A DNA stretch of 64,000 bases from Brachypodius melanocephalos (taxonomy: Eukaryota; Chordata; Aves; Passeriformes; Pycnonotidae): the NCBI GenBank assembly GCA_013398615.1, contig VZSR01000170.1:1922643-1986642 (forward strand). The letters are read 5' to 3'. The notes beneath the pieces are model-generated. The model was not told the DNA's origin. It saw only the letters and a program-made list of their open reading frames with translations, and did not search any database. Of this stretch, positions 13,876 to 26,958 are shown piece by piece. Both the position numbers and the translations under genes were made by a program. Every line of letters begins with the position of its first letter. The first letter of the stretch is position 1.

Positions 13876-16800
13876 AACAACACTGTCACTATTTTACACC
13901 ACAACGATACAGACTCCGAACTTCAGAAGGCTGCAAATTGACTCCTTTATTTCTGGAATTTGTTTCGTTTTTATACTATCTTACACAGACCAAGCTGATT
14001 GGTGAAACAAAGGCAAACCTCTTCAATCACATTTGTCAAACCAGAGGGACATCAAAGAGAATGTCCCTCCTGAGAAAAAGAATGCAGAGCATATGTACAA
14101 AACACAAACATTTGTCCTGTTTACAGAAAATTCCCTGGGAAAGGAATTTCAGAAACCAAAACATTTCAGGCAAGAAACCAGGGCTACACACCACCAGTAG
14201 CAAAACAAGTTCAAAATGCCCCACAGGTCTATATCCTTCTTCCCTGTGAATATCCTATGAACCAGTGGTCCTAGCAGCATTTTACTCATTTCCCCATAAT
14301 TATGGAATTGAAAAACACTCCATGTCTTGAGATGGAACTGTTTTCTGGAATCCCTCCTCTTGTTTCAGTATGAGAGAAGGCTCTTTTAGAAGGAGCACAC
14401 CACTCCACAGTGGTTTACCCTCCCGTCACTTCTACTGAGATCCTATTTTCTGCAGATATGTGAACTTATCCTTCCTTATTTAATCTCCTTCTCTACCTTT
14501 CATTTGTGCCCTACAGAGGGAATCGAGATGTACAGAGAGCAAGCTGGATTAAAGAGTTAAGGACAGGATGCTTCACTCTTCATTTCTGTCAGAGAAGAAA
14601 GAGGATGAGAAAATTCTTCCTGAAATGAATGGAGCAATTCACATCTTTCAGAGCTGTTGTTTCAAGTTACATATATGCCTGAAGCCACATTCATTTCCAT
14701 CTCGTATTCTCACTCAGTTCAGTATATCTGACTTTGATGAATTCATCATTTCACACCCATCTGAAAAGTCTTCTGTTTAAAGGTCATTTTCTTCTAAGTG
14801 CTGCATAATCCCCATGGTTACCTAACTGCCTTGAAATCTGGCACGGTTACCACAGGTGGTATGTAGAATTATTAGTCTAAATTAGAGGTCACTTGTGTCA
14901 AGAATTCCCAAGATGGAGCCTTTTTCTTAAAAAAATGCAGCATTCCTTAACACTGACCAACTGTCCCAATGTTCCCTTTGTGCACACATCTAGAATAAAA
15001 CTGTGACCAAAGAGTCCCAGTTGCTCAATTTTTTTACTCTAGCAAATGAAAGCCATCAAGCATCTCCTTGGTATTCAAAGTTCAGATGATTTCAAAAATT
15101 TCAGGTCCACACATGAATTACATGGTCAAGATTCAGGGAGTTATTGACCCTGTGAGTAGGTCTGAACACCTCCTTCTATTCCATACAAAGCCTGGCAAAC
15201 CCTTTTTCTTAAGAGGAGGAAGTAAAGAATCCTTCCTTTTGCACTTACTGAATGCTCAGATGTTAAAAATCAATTGCAGGTAGTCCATTTTGAAAAATAA
15301 GAAAAAATTGAAAAGAAAAGGTGAAACATATCTCCAGGAACAGTTCAAAAAGGATAAGGGCAAGGGGACAGGGTAGATAGGTCAACAGAAACACGCTCTA
15401 GGCTCTGGTGGAACCTTGATTTATTAGGATTGTAACAGTATCAAAGGCTTAAAAAATATATATATGCTTATATCTACTGTGCAATAGCAGTGCTATATGT
15501 AAGCAACTGCAGAGTACCAAATATCTGCCATACATGCTGCTTAAATACCAATGACTTAGTGGAACAGGAAGGGTGTATAAACTGAGCAGCAGGAAAGTTT
15601 GGGAAAAAAAAAAAGAGTGGCTCATCTTAACAAAAGTACTGTACTTCATACAACCGAAATTCATTTGCTAGACTGAGAAAATCTATGTCTAAGAACATTT
15701 CTTCTGGGCTGCTCCAGCTCATATCTCCCCCAATCAATTTTAGGGTGGACAGCAGTGCACATACAGCGGGTGAATGAAAGGGTCTGCAGGTGTTCTTGTC
15801 CAAGTAATGCACCTTAGGGTTATATTTTCCATGTGCTGGAAGCTGTAATACTATCAAGCAATCAGTGAATAAATTAAGGTATTTTTCAGTGAAATTCTAT
15901 CATTACTATTTTGTCATTTCCCTTCATTTCTCAAGGGCTGACATTTTTCAGGACTGAGGAACTATTAATTTAATTCTCTAAGTAACTTCAAAAATAAACC
16001 ACATATAATTTTTTTTAAAACTGTGCATTAGTGAATTAAAGCAAAGTTACCATGGAATGTGTGTGGAAACACATTCAACTTCCATTAGAATACGGAAGGT
16101 GTTTGTTATATCTATGTTTTATAACTGATTGCCAGATGAACCCATAATAAAATGACATAACAGAATACTTTAGAAATGTCCACTCCTAAAGTGTGTATAC
16201 ATTTACATACTTGCCCATAACATGCAGAAATTCAGCCTAAATTATAATAATAAAACAGAACACAAACTATGAGGAAAAAAAAGACGTAAAGAAATAATTA
16301 GAAGAGCAATAATGTAATTTGATTGACTAATAACTACAGATATAAAAACAAATTGTAATTCTGGCAATTCAAAGAACAGCTGTTCCTTGAACTTTATCTT
16401 CTTGTTCAGATATAGGAAAAAAAAGACATATCCAAAATTAACCAGAAGCAATGAGCTATCAAGTAACTGCAAAATAACCTTCTCACAAGGTACCAGAGTA
16501 CATCAGACAAATGCCATACTACATGAAGTCCAAGTAATAAGTCAACATGAACCAACTTCAAAACTAAAATTATACATCAAGAATGTAAGAGCTCAAAACT
16601 AGGTCAAAAGATAAATTATGGCCTTTCAGGAGCTCAAACCTTATAGCAGGAATGGCCTCATCTGCACTATCACAATCCATTTGTTATAGGAAGGTAAAAG
16701 AAGAGTTCCAGAAGTTAATCAAGGACAGTTGCACCATAATTATTCAAAAATGCAAAGTAACCTGGTACTTCATTTTTTTTCACTAGGGGCAGGACAGCTG

Positions 16801-17832
16801 AAAACAGACAGGGGAGACAGAGACAAAAGTACAAGTGCAACCAAAGAGGTAAAATAACTCTCTACACTCTTTAGTGACACTTGATTCTGGTTTTCAATAT
16901 CCAAAAACTGTGTGGGGTTGAGAGTGGGAGCTGTGGATGGGCTACTGAAACTCTTCTTCTTGGATGTAGTGAAAAGGGGAGACATCTGTTTTAATGCTTC
17001 TAAACCCCCTCAGTGATAACTTGTTATGCATTTGTTGACTAAGACAAATACTGGCCAAGGGTCAACATGATAGTGTGACTTTTCTTGAATAATTAACCAC
17101 CTCTTCTGCCCATCCCCAGGAGTATGAGGTGCTGCTGAAGCCACCTTTGCAAAGGTTTGCACAGATTAGACTTTTCTTTCATTACATAAAATCATCATCC
17201 TCTCCATTAACCAGAAGAGCACTCCACAGACATAAGGACTTCTCAAACAGAATGAGGAAGATAACTAAGCTATTTTAATCTTTCAAATAAAGTTTCTTCT
17301 TTAAAAAAAAAAATTAAGTATTTAGTAGGATTATTCTCAAACAGAAAACTAAATACACATCCTTTTGATTTCAAAAGGAATGGCCCAGGGAGAATTTGTG
17401 GCACAGAGTACCACAGTACAGAATCAGCAGTAAGGGAGTAGCAGCAAGTGGAACTTCCCTGGATACAGAAACAGTCATTGAAAACTTTAAAATCCTACAG
17501 CAAAAGCAAATGGTGCTCCAAGCATTTTTTCCAGGTGCTACATTCATCCAGGGAAGCAGAAAGCAGTGGTTTCACTAAAATTCAAGTTAATGTTAAAAAG
17601 AAGTTAAAATGGTTCCTGAAAACTTAAATCTGTGGTCTGGCTTCTTTAGTTCACACTAGAGTCTGAGTGCAAAAGGCAGACTATTTAACATCAGTAAGCT
17701 TTTGCAATACCTATTATAAAAACTAGAGTATCTCAAAAGAGTAAAATAAAATTTTCACGTGACGAGGGTTTGTATACATTACCATTTGCATTAACGGACT
17801 AAATGTAGATTCTTCTCTTTGAATTAACTTAC

Positions 17833-17930
17833 CGGGTTGATAATATATCAATAAGTTCTTTTCTGTTCTGGACTCTGAGTGTATTAGTTTTGTATCTGGA
17901 ATCTTTACTAACTTCAGGCAAATTCAGGAT
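17833..17930 (-). CDS. SUGCT: SUGCT internal exon (ILNLPE...ELIDILST segment)
   Basis: Seen: on the minus strand a 98-bp block encodes 32 codons, ILNLPEVSKDSRYKTNTLRV then QNRKELIDILST, plus two bases (CG) of a split arginine codon. The acceptor is TTTTTACTTAG|ATC and the donor is a strong CCCG|GTAAGT. Known: the matching vertebrate SUGCT stretch is ILDLPELIDNSKYKTNHLRV followed by HNRKELIKILSER. In this family the segment is a helical part of the C-terminal half, downstream of the catalytic aspartate. The exon starts in phase 0, which fits the exon at 22540-22611. It ends after two bases of a codon, which fits the exon at 6273-6375, whose first base G completes CGG. The intron between this exon and the previous one is about 4.6 kb. 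The exon is too short, and has too few methionines, to show up as a long open frame. Confidence 0.96.
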
Positions 17931-20900
17931 CTAAGTAAAAATAAAGCTAAGTAAGAAATGTGCTTGACAGGATATATATATATATTTATAGCTAACAAAA
18001 TAATTACTGATTTTAAAAAATCACTGATTTTCAATAATCACTACTTATCAATCATTTAATATAAAAAATCAAAAATTAATTATTACTCATTTTTGTGAAA
18101 AGCCTCCTGGTTAATGTTACATAACAAGTAAAGGAAAAATAGAGAAATCAGACTGAAGATCCAAATCTTAGCTAACAGCTTTCAAGATTAGCCAGGACAA
18201 ATTCTTACCACAGAACATGAAAAAAGTAAGTTATTAACATGGGAATGGATAGATCTGTGGGATTATCCTGCACAAATTTATGTGTTACAGAATAAGAAAT
18301 ATTTCTGTACTTCATACGCTAGACAGAGAAAAGATGTGTCTAAGATTATTTCTTTCCACTTCAGTAATCTCTGTCAAAAAGGGAAAATAAAAAAAAAAAA
18401 TTAAAAAAAAGTATTTTTCTATTGAAACACCATTGGTCTTTTTATTATTTTTTCCAAAAGAATTAATAAAGAAAAGTGGTGGTATAGACTCAAAAAGGAG
18501 AAATATATCTTCGATGTGTAACTGCCACATTAGAATTTTAAACAACATGTGAAGACAATGTGTATTATACAATAAAGGGAATTAAATATGCAGAATGAGT
18601 CTTAGAATTTTGTACAGGCACTCATTAGAAAAAGCAGCTGCGTGGAAAATCAATACAATTTACCTACTTGTGCCACAAGGGCTTTCTATAGAACATAAAT
18701 AAACATAATTAAATGAGATTTCTAAAAATACACCAATTACACCAGTTTCACAGAAAGGCAGTGTAGAATCTTATAAAGAAAGAGACTGTCACATATTCTT
18801 CATGAATTTTTACTAACACACATTAAAACTCAGGGGTTTTTTAATGATGAGTCTTATAATCATTCTAAACATGCTAGATTTTTTTTACAGGTCCATTTGT
18901 AAGATGGCTACAAAACAAATACAGTGTCTCAAACCTGAAGATCCTATAGCTCCTCATTCTATCTCTGCCTGTTGTCTGATGCTTAGGAAGAGTTCAAGAA
19001 CAGGGCCAGTACGTGCAACACTTCCTTAATATTTGTCCAAACTCCAGTCCTCTTTTGATTAGGACATTTCTGAGTTGAAGGTGTTTTCTATATATTTAGC
19101 AATCATAAATGAATTTATGTTTTATTAACGTGTTCAGTCGCTCCTTGAATCCATATCCCTGTGTACTACCACATGTAAGTGATAAATAAGTTGGTGTCAA
19201 TCTCTCTAGTATTTGCTTCAAACATAACATTCTACTAATTCCTCTGACACTGGTTTAGACCAAGACCACAATCATTTAATGATTTTGCTGGAGTGAATAA
19301 AGATGAAGCTTTCTTTACAAGTGAATAGCAGTTGATAATAGAAAACCATTAGCAAAACAGATATTCTTGCAATAGATATTTAAAGATATTAAAAACAGAT
19401 AGCCATCTTTAATATAATTTTCACCTGGAGTGACAAAATTAGGCATGGAAACAAGGTATCTGTAAGTTATGCTAGAACAATGGTGATGATACAAAATTTT
19501 TCTGCAGATTTTTATCTGCAAGGTAACAAAATATCAATCTAGCATCTTCCATCAATACTTAATTCACAGTATATTTTCTTTTCCTTTTGCATTTATAAAA
19601 TCTAGTTTATGGAGATCAAAACATATCATAATTTAGCATTAGAAAATAGCTAAATTTTTCTATCTGGAATTTTATCAATAGTACTGGTACTCCTTAAAAT
19701 TATCTCCTTTTTTTAATACTGCTATTTTGGAGTTAAAAATCACTGCTTTAGAAAAAAAATCCTGTAAAGTTGTTCAAAGTAAATGATAGTGAATACTTAT
19801 GTGAGCTTAAAAACCCAAGAAATTAATCAGAAAGCTGTGGTTCCATTTGATGAGTTATATGAAAAATGATCATATGGAGTTGCTCACTCTACTGTTTTAA
19901 TTAATGTTACTGATTTCAGCTTTAACTTAATGTCCATCTGGTGTAAATCTGCATGTCTATATATGTTCTTCTCAGATTTTTTTGTGACTAACAAATGCAC
20001 ACTTGAGAAGTTATTCATTAATGCACCATTCATCTTTTTGCATCATGTTGCCAATGTTATTTTCTTTATTTCACTGTGAGCATTTGTCATGAAAATGGTG
20101 TTCTCTATGTGAGGCCTTGTTCAAGCTCTACATGCACGCTCAGAGCTTGCACTCTCTGTGTTTTGTCCTGCAACACTAGCACATCTATTTGTACTCTCCC
20201 TTGCTGTACAGAGGACTTCAGTCTTCTGAAGACTCTCACTCAGTATTCCTAAACAGACCAAATCAGCCACAGGTCAGGGTGTGCTGTTGTAACACTTGAC
20301 CACAATGAAATGCATTTCAGCCAGCAGTGCTACAAAGTTTTTCTCAAAGTCCTCAAACAACTACAGTTAGTTGTCATTGATTTTGAAAATATCACAGTGA
20401 ATTATTCCAGACTTTTCTTTCTGCTTGCCTGAAAAGACAGTCGAAGCAGAATGTTTGCAATTGTTTACAGCTTGAGCCAGCTGTTACATCTCTAGAGTAT
20501 GTGTCTTCAGGGCAACAGCTTCCATCCAGCCTGTGTTTTCAGCACCAACTCAGCTCAGAAGGATTCTCTAATTGCAATTCCAATGTTTGAATTAGTTGTC
20601 TCTGTACTTACTAAAGTTCACTAAAGTGTTGCGGGCCTTCCTGTAATAAAATTCTTTTCCTTTATTGGCTTCCTCTCTTCAGAAGTTTTAAGTTCCAAAT
20701 CACCTTTGACTTAGCACAGAGCATATCACTAATGGGTATTCATTCCAGCATTCCACTGACTTCCTCATCATTTCATTTCTGGCCAATGCAACAGCCCAAA
20801 GTCATACCTACAATATCCTGATAAGGGTAAAAAGCATTCTTTTTAGAAACAAATATGATAACTGGTGTATAGAAAAATCTAACAATTACTCAAAATTTGA

Positions 20901-22539
20901 GCTATTTTTTTCTGCTTTTTTAATCCCTTTGAAATGTAAGAAATCATCATTTTTCCATGTTTTGTACCTCTTATTTCCAATTGCAGGAACACCATAACAC
21001 ATTTACAAGGATTAAAAAAACCCAAAAATCAGCCTGCAGACCAGGGCTAATATTTGCCTCACTTAATTTTTATCCTATACCCCTATTCTGGAGTAAGACA
21101 AACCATTAAAATCTTTCTTCATCTTCTAGGGTTCCATTCACTCCTTAATGATTACAGAGGGAATACGCAGCAACAAGGCACACTGTAATTCTCTCAGCTG
21201 CACTCCAAAGTCAGGTAAAGTGCATGGTCTAAAGATTTAGTGCCTGCTTGCTGATATCAAGATATCAGAACCTACTGAGATGGAGCTTCAGTTCTGTCTT
21301 ATTCAAGGATAGCAGGATGACAAGCATTTCCTACATAATTCTTCACTTTAGATGACGAAGCACCAAGAAGACATTCACAGCTGCATCCTGGGACACTCTG
21401 GAAAGATTTCCTTTATGAGATAACGAGTCTTTGATAAAACTGAGCTGTGGCAGGTAGACACTTACTCAGCTGTTAGTCTTCACTCATATTAAGATAATGA
21501 CAACTGCAGTGGTGAGACACCTTTGTGAAAAAGAGCTACTGAGCAAATTTTGAAGAGGTTAAGAGCCAATTCAAGTATGTGAAATCATAACCCCTCCACA
21601 TAATGAGGTCAGGATATGTACCCCAAACTGCACTAAAAGAGAATCCAAACAGCACAGTCCTGTTACTACATATTCCAGTTATTCATGGTGAACTTCCACA
21701 GAAATGTGAAATATCTGACATGAACAAATGGAGGAAAATAATGCTCAATTTCCTGAGTGTCATTAATTTATGTAAAGTGTCCAAATTACTACAGAAAAAA
21801 CACAATAGCCAAAATAGTTAGAACCGTAATTTTTTATAATGTTTTCCAATACTATATGCAAAAATTCTCTTATCCCATCTTACACATTACTAGGGTCTTT
21901 TATTTGGAATGTTGATACATTTCATTTGGAACATTTTTTTTTTTAAGATTGTTCTTCATCATCGTATCTCTGCACCACTCCAAAACCAGCACAGGGACCT
22001 GGAACATTTCTTTTCTAAGAAGTCCACAAGTTTCTCCGGGAGCACAGATCAGCACATGGTAAGTGCTCAAAAGGACAATGTGCTTGGGTACTGATTCAAG
22101 TAGCAGAACAACAACCCATCCTCTAACTTTGCCTTGTTAATACTTTATCATGTATCTCATGGAGAAACAGTGTCACATTTCTTCCTGAAGAAGTCACCAG
22201 TGTGACTTGTGTGACATTCACCATTCCAAAACTGAAGGTTGTTAGGATGTTAATTTTTTTTCTTTTTATTTGATCAGATGTGCACAGACTTCAAAAGGGG
22301 CTCAGTACCTACAAGTTTTAGAAACGGTGTGTTCTGAATTCAGGGCCAAAACACAGACCCCATATCAGTCCCTTAGATGATCAGACAGAGCTGCAGGGTT
22401 AGAATTTATACTCATCACTTATTTCCATACAAAAAATAAAACAAAACAAAACAAAGAGAGACCAAAGAAAAATCAGCATCTTAATTTTTTTAGCGAGAAT
22501 GGAAACTATTACATATTTCTGTACTCTTGCCTAACACAC
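17931..22539 (-). other. SUGCT intron of about 4.6 kb
   Basis: The borders are set by the exons at 17833-17930 and 22540-22611, with GT-AG splice sites. It holds a short TA repeat (17972-17986), an A-rich tract near 18385-18412 and an AAAAC-type run near 22432-22457. A stretch at about 20090-20830 is less A+T-rich than its surroundings, but I could not match it to a repeat or gene. Confidence 0.85.
17972..17986. repeat. Short TA microsatellite
   Basis: Seven AT dinucleotides located about 40 bp upstream (in gene direction) of the acceptor of the exon at 17833-17930. Short and not otherwise remarkable. Confidence 0.85.
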
Positions 22540-22611
22540 CTTGCACACAGTGGCAAACTGATGATTATTTCCAGCTCCCACCACGATGTAGCCATCCCTG
22601 GTCTTAAATGC
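22540..22611 (-). CDS. SUGCT: SUGCT internal exon (class III CoA-transferase, GYIVVGAGN segment)
   Basis: Seen: on the minus strand a 72-bp open block of 24 codons reads AFKTRDGYIVVGAGNNHQFA followed by TVCK. It is bounded by a pyrimidine-rich acceptor (CTTTGTTCTTCCAG|GCA) and a donor AAG|GTGTGT, and starts and ends in phase 0. Known: vertebrate SUGCT has AFKTKDGYIVVGAGNNQQFA in its C-terminal third. The enzyme moves CoA from succinyl-CoA to glutarate in mitochondria, in lysine and tryptophan breakdown, and its loss in humans causes glutaric aciduria type III. It belongs to the CaiB/BaiF family (formyl-CoA transferase fold). Inferred: the preceding exon, expected to end near GSIVPYQ, was not found up to position 64000, so the upstream intron exceeds 41 kb. 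The donor has G at +3 and T at +4, a weaker match than GTAAGT. I am confident of the gene and the exon borders. Confidence 0.95.
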
Positions 22612-25600
22612 CTGGAAGAACAAAGACAGGTGATAAGCTGTAAGTAAATTATAAAATATTAGCACACCTTTGAAGTGAAACTGTAAATAATGTTCAAATT
22701 ACTTCCTTAAACATTTCCATTCAGACCCAATCTCTTGTTCTATAAAAGTGGCTCAAAGTCATCCACCCACAAAAATGGATGAGGCCCTTTTTGAATTTTT
22801 TTTCTAGAGTTGAGAAGTTATCTTGGTTAATAGTTTATTTGCTAAATATATATCATGAGCCACCCTGAAACCTAACGTGTCCCACATTCACAGGACTGAG
22901 AAGGACAACCATGATAGTGTTTTCTTGCCAGGAGGTATTTATCTGGTTTCTCTCTTAGCCTGACTCAGAGCAGACAGATGCACTGAAATGTCACAGATCC
23001 TGACCAAACACACCAAAAAATAATTGCAAAATAGCAACTACAAATTAGGAACTCCCATGGGAATGAAGGGATAAACTGCATCTTTACAGCTCTTCAGCCG
23101 GAGATAAGGCTACCTCCTTGGTCAATGGTCTCAATATAGATCTCATGGAGGAAACGGGACTTCTTTTCCAACTTTAAAGATGTAATTTTTGCTTCTGACT
23201 TCATTGCAGCGACCTTAGTGGCACACTTCATGGTGAACACAACATTGAAATAGGTAGGAAATAACAGCTTTCATTCAAGTATAAACCATCTCACTTAGAT
23301 TTTCACTGGAAAAAAAATCTGTAATTGGAAACATCCTCAGTTTTTACCATTGTGTTAGGGAATCTTCTAAAACTTGATAATGCAGTTCCTCTTTTCTCCA
23401 CACTTCTCTCTTATGCAAAGGTGTATAATGCAGTTTCAGTCATACATAGTACCAGCCCAATTATTTTTCAAACATTTGGGAAAAATTATTTCACTGTTAA
23501 TTTGACTGCAATGTAAGAGGCCAGCATAGAATGGTGCACTAATGAAGGCAAGCCCTTGCAATTCTTTCTTGGAGAGAGCAAAATTCATCTTCCATTCACA
23601 GAAATCTTTTGTTTTTCCTTTTTTAAATGAGCTATCATGTACTAATTTAAAGGTGTGAATTTTCACAATAAATTTTGGTAAAATAACACACAGATATAAG
23701 TGCTGGAATGGAAACACTTTAATAATTAAATTTTTTCTCATGCTACTGTGGCTTATTCTTCTTCACAGAGAGCAATAAGCTATCTCAGTTTCCAGTCTTT
23801 CATATAGACACAAATACGTCCACTAAGACTTGTACCATTTGGTATAGTCAAAGTTTTAAAATTGTGTCCTCTGAAATGCAGGTAACTGTACATCATAGTT
23901 AAAATATCACTTGTTTGCTCTTTCTATGTTTCATTTAATAGTACATAGTATTGTCTAGTTATAAGGTTTAGCAACTTATTTTTCACAAATTTAATGAAGT
24001 ACAGCAGTCTAAGACGGCAAGCAAAGATAAAATTCAGCAAACAATTAGTCCCAAGCATGCAAAAAAGTACCACTGATTTGGACCCAATACAGTAAAAAGT
24101 TTAGTAAGATACATAATATAAAGGTACTACATACTCACACCAAGAAGAGCAGTAAGCACAGAAAAAAGATTGGAGAAAACGATACAAAAAAAGATTTGTA
24201 TGGGAGCACACAAACATTTCTTAGCTAAATCTGTTCATAAAGACCTCTGTCTAAAAAAATAACGGCAGGCCCTGGTAAAAGAATATGTAAGCTCTCCCTC
24301 CCAGTAAATGGCCTTTAGTGGGAATAATTGTGAATTAAAACTGTCAATATAAACATGATACCTATAATTACAGGCAAAATCTGTTTTCTGAACACCCTGT
24401 CCAAATTTTGATTTGTCTTTGCTGATGTTCAGAGTTCTAAAACCTGCCTCATGCAAGTCACACAAATTATGGGTCAAACACTGTCTGTATCAGTGTGCAT
24501 ATATAACAGTACAATTTTTTATTGGTACAACCATCTAGTACTTCCTGTAAACACAAGTCAGAATTCTTTTGTACATTCTTTTAAACTTCTAGTCTGGATG
24601 CCTGCTACAGCTTACCATGCCTATAGTGTATGTCATATCTACAGATCCCCCTCCTCAGCACTCCAAAATGTATTTATATTGGTAGTATGGGCAAATCTTG
24701 GAGAGTTTATAATTTATCAGGAACCTCTGTTGAGACACACATCTCTGTAAGAAGGCTGCAATCACACAATAGCTGCATGCCACTCTGAAACACGCATCTG
24801 CACCCACCGGCTGCCCATGCAGCAGCGGAAGTCATTCTGAATTTGAGGGCCTGGCTATTAGCATGTGTGCTTCAGTTGCTTTGTGGAATGTGTGGGAAAA
24901 CTGATTATTCTTAATTGCACTGTATGTCTAAAAAGCTAGAATAACAATCATGTCATCCTTACACAACAAAAATGGTATCATAATAAATGCAGCAGTGTCT
25001 TTTTCCATGAAGCTTAACTCAAATGTCTTCAGCTGCTATTTTAAGTTTCCCATTACAAAACAGCTGATTATTGCCAGTCATTGCTGCTGATAAAGCAGAA
25101 ACTTCCAAATGTTACTAGCACAATATTGATGCCAACATTTAAGGATGACAATGGTTTTATTCATCACCCATAAATGTACACACATTACAGGTTACCACAG
25201 GTTACCGTCTCGTCACAGAAAGCTTCACAATCTTGTTATACAAAGGAGGGTAAGGGCAAAGTGCAGACAGATTTTAATGAGATTTTGTTTTGATAAACTG
25301 CTGTCCATCACATCGAATCATTTCACATTAGCGCAATAAAAGGCACTTACACACACAAGGCAAAAGTCCTTTTTCCCTTCTCTTTTTTCTGAAGAATGAC
25401 GCCTTCTGATAAGATTCTTCAGAGTTCAATCATGAGTTAACCTGCTCCTCCCATGAGATATCCCCAGCCACAGCACATCATTTGGATGTGCTATGTAAGT
25501 AAAAAATTATTTGACATCTTATTCATGGAAAAGGCAGAGAAAGTTTGTGAGCATTTAAAGGTGTAGCTTTTCCAGTGTGGTGGAAAAATTTGACAGTTTC

Positions 25601-25746
25601 CATAAAAATAATCTGTAAATTCCCATTGAATATCTAGTACATGACATCAACACATGCACGTTAAAAGGCAGATCTCAAGGTCCAGTGTGCATGCATCACC
25701 ACCTTACGCCATCAAATGGATGTTACAGCACCTTATTTAGACTCAG

Positions 25747-25775
25747 CACTTTTCCACTTTTCCACTTTTCCACTT
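25747..25775 (+). repeat. 8-bp tandem repeat CACTTTTC, 3.6 copies
   Basis: Three perfect copies of CACTTTTC followed by CACTT. No element is recognised on either side. Confidence 0.9.
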
Positions 25776-26350
25776 GATCCTAGAACACAGTATATGCCTG
25801 AGATACTTTGCATATTAAAATACTTTAATCTCCCTAAACACATGGTATATAAACTCTATCCACCTTCAGAAATGTTTTATGTGGTTTACAAGTATTCTCC
25901 AAATCCAGATATGTTACACAGACTACACAACAAAGATGCAGGCCAAATTTAACCTAAGTTATTATCAGAGGAAGCAAAGACTTGCTGAGATAATGAGGCA
26001 AAGAGAGCCTTTTTTTTCCACTGGTCTAAGTCAAAAGTCTTTCAAAATTTGCCAGCTTTGAAGGTATTAATGAGAGATCATTAATATTTTTGTTTATTGC
26101 CTGCTTTATGAATTTTAAATCTATATGTTCTATAGCAATTATCAATCATACACAAACATTGTTGCATGTGTTTCAATTTGCACATTGATTCCACAAAAAA
26201 CCTTGAAAATATAAGGGACTAGTCAAAAGAAATGGCAATTACAATAAAATGATCAGAAGTACAGGTGAGTTTTCAGTATTCAATTCCAAAACACAGAAAT
26301 CAAAACAACTTGAACATTTGCAGTTGTGTATGGTAATGGTCAACTCCCCT

Positions 26351-26958
26351 TCATCAGGTATTTATACACGTTCATAAAATCTCCTTGAGCCTCCTCTCTG
26401 ACCCTTTAGGCTAAACAGTCCCAGATCTCTCCTTATATGAAAGATGCTTCAAGCTCTTAAATATTTTCTTTGCCCTTCACTGGACCTGATTCAATATGAG
26501 CATGTCCTTGCCCCAAAACCCCAGAATTAGAACCCGTTGTGGATTGAGTGGTTATTCATCCTCAGTCTTGCTGAACAGATGGAAGGAACACCTCTTTTGA
26601 ACTGTTGACACTTTTCCTCCTAATTCAGACCAGAATGATCTCTGTCACAGGGACACATTTTTGACTCATTGCTGACTCACATTCCATTTGTTGTTCACAA
26701 AGACTTCCAGGTCCTTTTGCGCAAAGCTGCTTTCCAGCAGGTCAGCCTCAGTCTGTGGTGATGCATGGGATTATTTCCTGTCATGTGCAGCACTTCATAC
26801 TTCCCTTTGTTGAATTCCATCAGGTTCTTGATGGCCTGACTCTCCAGCCTGTCCCTCTGGATGGCAGCACAGCCACCTTCCTGGTGGTATGTATCTTGGT
26901 GGATGGTGTATCAACCACTCTTCTCCATTTTGTACATTCCACAGATTTTGGAGGCTAA
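26351..26958 (-). mobile_element. CR1 LINE fragment, antisense, internal (reverse transcriptase C-terminal region)
   Basis: Read on the minus strand, this block follows the CR1 order. It starts with a degraded counterpart of the stretch after FADDTKL (GGAGAAGAGTGGTTGATACA), passes through CCATCCAGAGGGACAGGCTG-type wording, and ends with GTATAAATACCTGATG. On the plus strand the matching phrases are CATCAGGTATTTATAC, CTTCCAGGTCCTTTTGC and CTCTGGATGGCAGCACAGCC. The copy has lost its 3' tail and has internal deletions near 26520-26640. It is on the same strand as SUGCT. The borders are approximate, and the assignment rests on remembered CR1 consensus wording. Confidence 0.8.

Larger units (their letters stand above)
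6376..17832 (-). other. SUGCT intron of about 11.5 kb
   Basis: The borders are set by the two recognised exons and both splice sites are canonical GT-AG. The content is unique A+T-rich sequence with a TA microsatellite (9716-9740), a short TA/CA tract near 13250-13285 and a purine-rich tract (13758-13875). I recognise no gene, RNA gene or intact mobile element in it. Confidence 0.85.

Noticed and set aside
20090..20830. Stretch with more G+C than its neighbours inside the 4.6-kb SUGCT intron, suspected to be an old retrovirus-like or DNA element.
   Set aside because: No terminal repeats, no conserved motif and only short frames on either strand.
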